Source: Prauserella endophytica
GTDB taxonomy: Bacteria; Actinomycetota; Actinomycetes; Mycobacteriales; Pseudonocardiaceae
DNA length: 64,000 nucleotides
Direction of reading: 5' to 3'
NCBI RefSeq assembly: GCF_005146945.1
Contig: NZ_SWMS01000006.1
Span: 248,001 to 312,000 of the forward strand
Shown: positions 58,962 to 64,000 of the stretch, one piece after another
Layout: each line of letters begins with the position of its first letter
How positions within the stretch are numbered: position 1 is the stretch's first letter
Made by a program: the position numbers and the translations under genes
Notes under the pieces: generated by a model
What the model saw: only the letters and a program-made list of their open reading frames with translations
The model's database searches: none
Told to the model about the DNA's origin: nothing

Positions 58962-60320
58962 ATGCAGCGGCGGATCTTTGGGATCGAAACCGAGTTCGGG
59001 GTCACCTGCACCTTCCACGGGCAGCGCAGGCTCTCCCCCGACGAAGTGGCGCGATACCTCTTCCGGCGAGTCGTGTCGTGGGGCCGGTCCTCGAACGTCT
59101 TCCTGTCCAACGGCTCCCGGCTCTACCTCGACGTGGGCTCCCACCCCGAGTACGCGACCGCGGAGTGCGACGACCTGACCCAACTGGTCACGCACGACAA
59201 GGCGGGCGAGCGGATCCTGGAGGACCTGCTCGTCGACGCCGAGCGGCGGCTCGCCGACGAGGGCATCGGCGGCGACATCTTCCTGTTCAAGAACAACACC
59301 GACTCGGCGGGCAACTCCTACGGCTGCCACGAGAACTACCTGGTGACGCGCGCGGGCGAGTTCTCCAGGATCGCCGACGTGCTGCTGCCGTTCCTGGTGA
59401 CCCGTCAGCTCATCTGCGGGGCGGGCAAGGTGCTGCAGACGCCGAGGGGCGCCGTGTACTGCCTGTCGCAGCGCGCGGAGCACATCTGGGAGGGCGTCTC
59501 CAGCGCGACCACGCGGTCCCGGCCGATCATCAACACGCGCGACGAGCCGCACGCCGACGCGGAGCGCTACCGCAGGCTGCACGTGATCGTGGGCGACTCC
59601 AACATGGCCGAGCCGACGACGCTGCTGAAGGTCGGCTCCGCGAACCTGGTGCTCGAGATGATCGAGCAGGGCGTGCAGTTCCGGGACTTCACGCTCGACA
59701 ACCCGATCCGCGCTATCCGCGAGATCAGCCACGACCTGAGCGGCCGGCGGCAGGTGCGGCTGGCGGGCGGGCGCGAGGCGTCGGCGCTGGAGATCCAGCG
59801 CGAGTATCACGCGCGGGCGGCCCAGCACGTGGAGGCCAACGGTTCGGGCCCGACCGCGCAGCGCGTGGTCGAGCTGTGGGGCCGCGCGCTGGACGCGGTG
59901 GAGCAGCAGGACTTCTCCAAGATCGACACGGAGATCGACTGGGCGATCAAGCACCGGCTGGTTGAGCGCTACCGCGCCAAGCACAACCTCGACCTGTCGG
60001 ACCCGAGGGTGGCTCAGCTGGACCTCGCCTACCACGACATCCGGCGCGGCCGGGGCGTGTTCGACCTGTTGCAGCGCAAGGGCCTCGTGCGGCGGGTGAC
60101 CGACGACGGCGAGATCGAGCTCGCCAAGGACACGCCGCCGCAGACCACGCGGGCGAAGCTGCGGGGCGACTTCATCGCCGCCGCGCAGCAGGCGGGCCGC
60201 GACTTCACGGTCGACTGGGTGCACCTGAAGCTCAACGACCAGGCGCAGCGGACCGTGCTGTGCAAGGACCCGTTCCGCTCGGTCGACGAGCGCGTGGAGC
60301 GGCTGATCAACTCGCTGTAG
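58962..60320 (+). CDS. pafA: Pup-protein ligase PafA
   Basis: PafA phosphorylates the C-terminal Glu of deamidated Pup and joins it to a substrate lysine. 452 residues, the normal length. [33 protein letters not shown] (catalytic Asp57), [39 protein letters not shown] and the C-terminal [20 protein letters not shown] are all present; it is closely like mycobacterial PafA. ATG with a leaderless-type promoter. A hairpin follows. Confidence 0.98.
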   Translation: MQRRIFGIETEFGVTCTFHGQRRLSPDEVARYLFRRVVSWGRSSNVFLSNGSRLYLDVGSHPEYATAECDDLTQLVTHDKAGERILEDLLVDAERRLADEGIGGDIFLFKNNTDSAGNSYGCHENYLVTRAGEFSRIADVLLPFLVTRQLICGAGKVLQTPRGAVYCLSQRAEHIWEGVSSATTRSRPIINTRDEPHADAERYRRLHVIVGDSNMAEPTTLLKVGSANLVLEMIEQGVQFRDFTLDNPIRAIREISHDLSGRRQVRLAGGREASALEIQREYHARAAQHVEANGSGPTAQRVVELWGRALDAVEQQDFSKIDTEIDWAIKHRLVERYRAKHNLDLSDPRVAQLDLAYHDIRRGRGVFDLLQRKGLVRRVTDDGEIELAKDTPPQTTRAKLRGDFIAAAQQAGRDFTVDWVHLKLNDQAQRTVLCKDPFRSVDERVERLINSL

Positions 60321-60324
60321 GGAA

Positions 60325-60354
60325 GGGGTGGGCCGGGGTTTCCGGCTCCACCCC
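60325..60354. terminator. Hairpin between pafA and the MMPL gene
   Basis: GGGGTGGGCCGG and CCGGCTCCACCCC pair with one bulge around GGTTT between two convergent genes. Confidence 0.62.
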
Positions 60355-60367
60355 CACCCGCGCGCGA

Positions 60368-62500
60368 TCAGGCGTTGACGCGCGGCCGTTCGGGTGGGGC
60401 CGCCGGTGCCTCGCTGATGCCGAGGCGGTCGTGCAGCCTGCGCAGCGGCGCGGGCGCCCACCACGCCCTGTCGCCGAGCAGGCGCATGCCGGCCGGGACG
60501 AGCAGGCCGCGGATGATCGTCGCGTCGATGAGGATCGCGAGCCCGCTGCCGAGGCCGAACATCTGGATGAAGCTGACGCCGCTGGTGCCGAAGGCGAAGA
60601 AGCTCACCGCCAATAGCACGGCGGCCATCGAGACGATGCGGCCGGTGCGGGACAGCCCGTCCACCACGGCCTCGCGGTTGCCCAGCCCCCGGTCGTGGGC
60701 CTCCTTGATGCGGCTGAGCACGAACACCTCGTAGTCCATCGAGAGCCCGAACGCGATGCAGAAGAGCAGCATCAGCATGCTCGTGTCGAGCGGCAGCGGG
60801 GTGAAGCCCAGCAGTCCGGACAGCGCGCCGTCCTGGAAGATCAGCACCATCACGCCCAACGTCGCGGACAGCCCGAGGACGTTGAACACGAGCGCGCGCA
60901 GCGGTTGCAGGACGCTGCCGGTGAACAGGAACAGCAGCACGAACGTGGTGAGCGCGATCAGGCCGAGCGCGAGCGGGAGCCGGTCGGTGATCGAGCCGGT
61001 TGAGTCGAGCAGCACGGCGGCGTCACCGCCGACGAGCGCCTGCACACCCGGTGGCGCGGGCAGAGCGCGCACGTCCTCGACCACGCGCTGTGCGGACTCG
61101 GACCGGGACTCCTCCTCGGTGATCACGGCGTAGCGCTGGCCCTGAGCGCTGGGGACGACGTCGGCGACGCCCGGTACGGCGGCCAGTCGCTGGGTGTAGG
61201 CGGCGGCGTCGCCCGCGCCGACGGGACCGGTGGTGACGACCTGGACCGCGCGGCTGTCGTCGCCGGGAAACTGTTCGCGCAGCGCGTCGCCGACGATCCG
61301 GCTCGACGCGGTGGTGGGCAGCACGCGGTCGTCCGGCGTGCCGAACTCGACGCGGAGCAGGGGAGCGGCGGCCAGCACGAGCACCAGCACGGCGGGTGCG
61401 CCCACGAGCCACGGCCTGCGCCCGGCGGTCCGCGCGACGCGGCCCCAGAACGAGGACACGGTGGTGGGAGCCGACTTCCGCCACGGCAGCCTGCCCGCGT
61501 TGACGCGCTGGCCGAGCACGGCCAGCAGCGCGGGCAGCACGAACAGTGCCGCGAGCATGGCGATCAGCACCACGCCGATGCCGGCGTAGGCGAACGAGCG
61601 CAGGAAGTACTGCGGGAACAGCAGCAGCGCGGACAGGGCGACGGCGACGGTGACGGCGCCGAAGGTGATGGTCCGGCCCGCGGTCTCGACGGTCCGGATC
61701 ACGGCGTCGCGGGTGCTCGATCCGGCGGCGAGCTGCTCGCGGAACCGGCTGACCATCAGCAGCGCGTAGTCGATCGCGAGGCCGAGGCCGAGACCGGTGG
61801 TGAGGTTGATGGCGAAGACCGACACGTCGGTGAGTGAGCCGAGCAGCGACAGCTCGGCGAAGGTGCCGAGGATCGCGATGCCGCCGATGGCCAGCGGCAG
61901 CAGCGCGGCCACGACGCTGCCGAACACGAGCACGAGCAGTATCAGGATCACGGGCACTGCGATGGACTCGGCCACGAGGAGGTCACGGCCCACCTGCTCG
62001 TTGACGTCCTGGCCGACGGCGGCGCGGCCGCCGAGGTCGACGGTGATCGCCCCGGTGTCGCCGGTGTAGGAGCCGGCGATCTCCTCGACCGCCGTGTTCT
62101 CGCCGCCCTCGTCGGCGAGGTGGGCCGCGATCAGCGCCTGCGTGCCGTCGTCCGAGCGCAGGGCGGGTACGCCGGCCTGGAAGTAGGACGTGACGCCGGT
62201 GAGCGCTGGGTCGCCGGCGAGCCGGGCGGTCAGGTCCGCGCCGGCCTGGCGGGCGGCGGGGTCGTCGACGGTTCCGGTGTCGGCCGTGACGAGGAAGACG
62301 AGGTCGGCGGAGCCGCCGTGGCGGGCGTCGATGAGATCGGCGGCCCTGGTGGACTCGGCCGACGGGTCGGTGAAGCCCTCCGCCTGCAGCTTGCCGAACG
62401 CCGTGAAGCCCAGCGCTCCGGCTCCGACGAGCACGAGCAGGGTCACGGCCAGTACCGCACGTGCGTGGTCGGCGGCGAACCGTCCGATGCGAGCGAACAT
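60368..62500 (-). CDS. MMPL-family RND transporter (second)
   Basis: A 710-residue MMPL exporter of the same subfamily as the one at 3-5 kb. ARAVLAVTLLVLVGAGALGF is TM1. The bundles contain GLGLAIDYALLMVSRFREQ and IAFGLSMDYEVFVLSRIKEAH, the Asp-Tyr relay pairs. The C-terminal tail ends RLHDRLGISEAP, similar to the first MMPL (ERFGISEAE), so the two are paralogues. ATG with GGAGCTCACC upstream. Divergent from a TetR gene with two operator palindromes. Confidence 0.9.
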   Translation of the reverse strand: MFARIGRFAADHARAVLAVTLLVLVGAGALGFTAFGKLQAEGFTDPSAESTRAADLIDARHGGSADLVFLVTADTGTVDDPAARQAGADLTARLAGDPALTGVTSYFQAGVPALRSDDGTQALIAAHLADEGGENTAVEEIAGSYTGDTGAITVDLGGRAAVGQDVNEQVGRDLLVAESIAVPVILILLVLVFGSVVAALLPLAIGGIAILGTFAELSLLGSLTDVSVFAINLTTGLGLGLAIDYALLMVSRFREQLAAGSSTRDAVIRTVETAGRTITFGAVTVAVALSALLLFPQYFLRSFAYAGIGVVLIAMLAALFVLPALLAVLGQRVNAGRLPWRKSAPTTVSSFWGRVARTAGRRPWLVGAPAVLVLVLAAAPLLRVEFGTPDDRVLPTTASSRIVGDALREQFPGDDSRAVQVVTTGPVGAGDAAAYTQRLAAVPGVADVVPSAQGQRYAVITEEESRSESAQRVVEDVRALPAPPGVQALVGGDAAVLLDSTGSITDRLPLALGLIALTTFVLLFLFTGSVLQPLRALVFNVLGLSATLGVMVLIFQDGALSGLLGFTPLPLDTSMLMLLFCIAFGLSMDYEVFVLSRIKEAHDRGLGNREAVVDGLSRTGRIVSMAAVLLAVSFFAFGTSGVSFIQMFGLGSGLAILIDATIIRGLLVPAGMRLLGDRAWWAPAPLRRLHDRLGISEAPAAPPERPRVNA

Positions 62501-62529
62501 GGTGAGCTCCGAGTGAGGGAGTGATCAAT

Positions 62530-62545
62530 GTTGACGGCTGTAAAC
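62530..62545. promoter_or_regulatory. Operator site 1, GTNNAC-N4-GTNNAC
   Basis: GTTGACGGCTGTAAAC, the same half-site arrangement as site 2, 30 bp before the MMPL start. Confidence 0.7.
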
Positions 62546-62571
62546 TTTGTGGGCGTTAACTTGCCACTGAT

Positions 62572-62587
62572 GTGTACGGGTGTCAAC
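62572..62587. promoter_or_regulatory. Operator site 2, GTNNAC-N4-GTNNAC
   Basis: GTGTACGGGTGTCAAC, 42 bp from site 1 and 8 bp before the TetR start at 62596. Confidence 0.7.
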
Positions 62588-62595
62588 ATCGAGCT

Positions 62596-63276
62596 GTGAG
62601 TTCCTCAGCCCCCGTTCGAAGCGGCTACCACCACGGCGATCTCCGCAACGCGCTCATCGAGGCCGCCGCCGGACTCGCGGCCGACGGCGGCCCCGGGGCG
62701 GTGACGATCAGGGCGGCCGCGCGCGCGGTGGGCGTCACCCCGACCGCGGCCTACCGGCACTTCGCCGGGCACGAGCAGCTACTGGACGCGGCCAAGGACG
62801 AGGCCATGGTCCGCATGAACGACTCGATGCGCGCCGAGCTCGCGCAGCGCACGCCGTCGGCGGACCGGATAGCCGCCGCGCTCGGCGACCTCGCCGCGAT
62901 CGCACGCGGCTACCTCAACTTCGCGCTCGCGCAGCCCGGCCTGTTCCGCACCGCTTTCTGCTCCGAGGGACACGTGCTGCCCCCGCCGGACCAGCAGGCC
63001 GAGTACAGCCCGTTCCGCACGCTCGTCGGCGCGCTCGACGAACTGGCCGCGGCCGGGTACCTGCCGCCGGAACGCAGGCCCATGGCGGAGTTCGGGGCGT
63101 GGTCGATGGCCCACGGCCTCGCGATGCTGCTGCTCGACGGGCCGCTGCGCGAGCTGGACGCCGAGACCAGGGAGGAGATCGTGGTGCGCTCGCTGGTCAT
63201 CTTCGCCGAGGGGCTCGGCGGCGGAGGGCTCACCGACGAGCTGCGGGACGTGGTCGTGGCCGCCGCGCGCGAGTGA
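62596..63276 (+). CDS. TetR-family regulator of the second MMPL exporter
   Basis: A 226-residue TetR regulator. It opens with the group-specific SGYHHGDLRNALIEAAAGL; the HTH is AVTIRAAARAVGVTPTAAYRHFAGHEQLL. The C-terminal domain is of the TetR_C_33/WHG type (YLNFALAQPGLFRTAF, then PMAEFGAWSMAHGLAMLLLD). The GTG at 62596 is chosen because an upstream GTG at 62572 lies inside operator site 2. It probably represses itself and the exporter. Confidence 0.88.
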   Translation: MSSSAPVRSGYHHGDLRNALIEAAAGLAADGGPGAVTIRAAARAVGVTPTAAYRHFAGHEQLLDAAKDEAMVRMNDSMRAELAQRTPSADRIAAALGDLAAIARGYLNFALAQPGLFRTAFCSEGHVLPPPDQQAEYSPFRTLVGALDELAAAGYLPPERRPMAEFGAWSMAHGLAMLLLDGPLRELDAETREEIVVRSLVIFAEGLGGGGLTDELRDVVVAAARE

Positions 63277-63342
63277 AAGATCCGTTCGCGCGACATGCCC
63301 GGCACAAGGCCGGACCTGACGATCGGCGCGCGGGACGCGAGC

Positions 63343-63348
63343 TAGGGT
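63343..63348 (+). promoter_or_regulatory. -10 box TAGGGT of pafB
   Basis: TAGGGT ends 7 nt before the pafB GTG. Confidence 0.6.
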
Positions 63349-63355
63349 TGTCAAG

Positions 63356-64000
63356 GTGTCCACCGCCCGCGCCGAGCGCCTGGTCAACCTGGTGCTCGCT
63401 CTGCTGTCCACCCGGCAGTTCCTGACCGCCGAGCGGATTCGCGGGATCGTGCCCGGATATGCCGACGCGGCGACCGACGAGGCGTTCTCGCGGATGTTCG
63501 AGCGGGACAAGACCGAGCTGCGCGAGCTGGGCATCCCGCTGGAGACGGGCCGCAACTCCGTCTTCGACCCCATCGAGGGCTACCGCATCGCGCGCAGGGA
63601 CTACGAGCTGGGGGAGATCGAGCTGGCCCCGGACGAGGCCACGGCGGTGGCGCTCGCCGCGCGGCTGTGGGACTCCCCGGAGCTGACCGGGCAGGCACAC
63701 GGCGCGCTGGTGAAGCTGCGCGCCGCCGGGGTGGAGGTCGACGAGCACGCCGCGCCGGTCGTGGAGCCCCGCGTGCACACCGAGCCCGCGTTCGCCCCGC
63801 TGCTCGCGGCCGTGCAGCGCGGCCAGGTGGTGCGCTTCGACTACCGGCGCTCCGACTCGCCGGAACGCCGCGTGCGCACACTCGAACCGTGGGGCGTCGT
63901 GTCGTGGCGGGCCCGCTGGTACGTCGTCGGCCATGACCGCGACCGCGACGCGCCCCGCTGCTTCCGGCTCTCCCGCATCACCGGCGAGGTGCGCACCGTC
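63356..64000 (+). CDS. pafB: WYL-domain regulator PafB (5' part)
   Basis: PafB with PafC activates the LexA-independent mycobacterial DNA damage response. The first 215 codons are in the window and the frame runs off the end. The HTH region is LVNLVLALLSTRQFLTAERI to FERDKTELRELGIPLE. The WYL domain begins near residue 135 (VVRFDYRRSDSPERRVRTLEPWGVVSWRARWYVVGHDRDRDAPRCFRLSRI). In mycobacteria pafB directly follows pafA; here an MMPL/TetR pair is inserted. GTG, leaderless-type promoter. Confidence 0.93.
   Translation, partial: MSTARAERLVNLVLALLSTRQFLTAERIRGIVPGYADAATDEAFSRMFERDKTELRELGIPLETGRNSVFDPIEGYRIARRDYELGEIELAPDEATAVALAARLWDSPELTGQAHGALVKLRAAGVEVDEHAAPVVEPRVHTEPAFAPLLAAVQRGQVVRFDYRRSDSPERRVRTLEPWGVVSWRARWYVVGHDRDRDAPRCFRLSRITGEVRTV

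Overview
The window is a very GC-rich, gene-dense stretch of an actinomycete chromosome. Gene content points to a mycothiol-using, proteasome-bearing member of the Pseudonocardiaceae or a close relative (Amycolatopsis/Saccharomonospora-like); this is an inference from protein similarity and gene order. It has mshC, egtD, a full Pup-proteasome locus, mycobacterial-type MabA/InhA and many leaderless genes. No tRNA, rRNA, IS element, prophage or CRISPR array was seen.

Layout. 1-6.6 kb: 3' end of egtD (ergothioneine), a Ddn-like F420 protein, a secreted Hip1-like serine hydrolase, an MMPL exporter with its divergent TetR, and a TauE/SafE permease. 6.7-23.8 kb: a block that matches the order of M. 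tuberculosis Rv1475c-Rv1486c: aconitase, NlpC/P60 endopeptidase (RipA-like), MoxR/DUF58/VWA, fabG(mabA)-inhA, ferrochelatase and the Rv1486c-like gene. Extra genes in it are two PQ-rich/membrane proteins, mobA, trmL, phoD, a thioesterase and a TetR. 23.9-30.8 kb: an AAA ATPase/VWA pair, a subtilase with a 71-residue companion, a cytochrome P450 and a TetR. 30.8-48.1 kb: mshC, an ABC-F protein, a metallophosphoesterase, an MFS permease, PAC2, metH, a HAD hydrolase, a methyltransferase, hisE-hisG, a three-gene operon (RecB-like nuclease, thioesterase, orphan ParA), a site-2 protease and trmI. 49.2-64 kb: arc/mpa, dop, pup, prcB, prcA, pafA and the start of pafB, interrupted by a small HTH gene with an aldo/keto reductase, a lipoprotein/Nudix pair, a PAP2-DAGK fusion and a second MMPL/TetR pair.

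How it works together. The last 15 kb encode all steps of pupylation and degradation: Dop deamidates the GGQ-ending Pup, PafA ligates it, Arc unfolds the target and PrcAB degrades it. Redox and thiol metabolism (EgtD, MshC, MetH), the cell envelope (RipA-like, FabG-InhA, two MMPL exporters) and haem synthesis make up most of the rest.

Regulatory DNA is unusually readable. At least fourteen genes have a TANNNT -10 box 6-7 nt before the start codon, the signature of leaderless mRNAs. Each of five regulator-adjacent intergenic regions has its own palindromic operator. Three long near-perfect intergenic palindromes of one family sit at gene ends. The most novel-looking item is a 114-residue HTH-like gene flanked on both sides by almost identical 18-bp palindromes next to an aldo/keto reductase gene.
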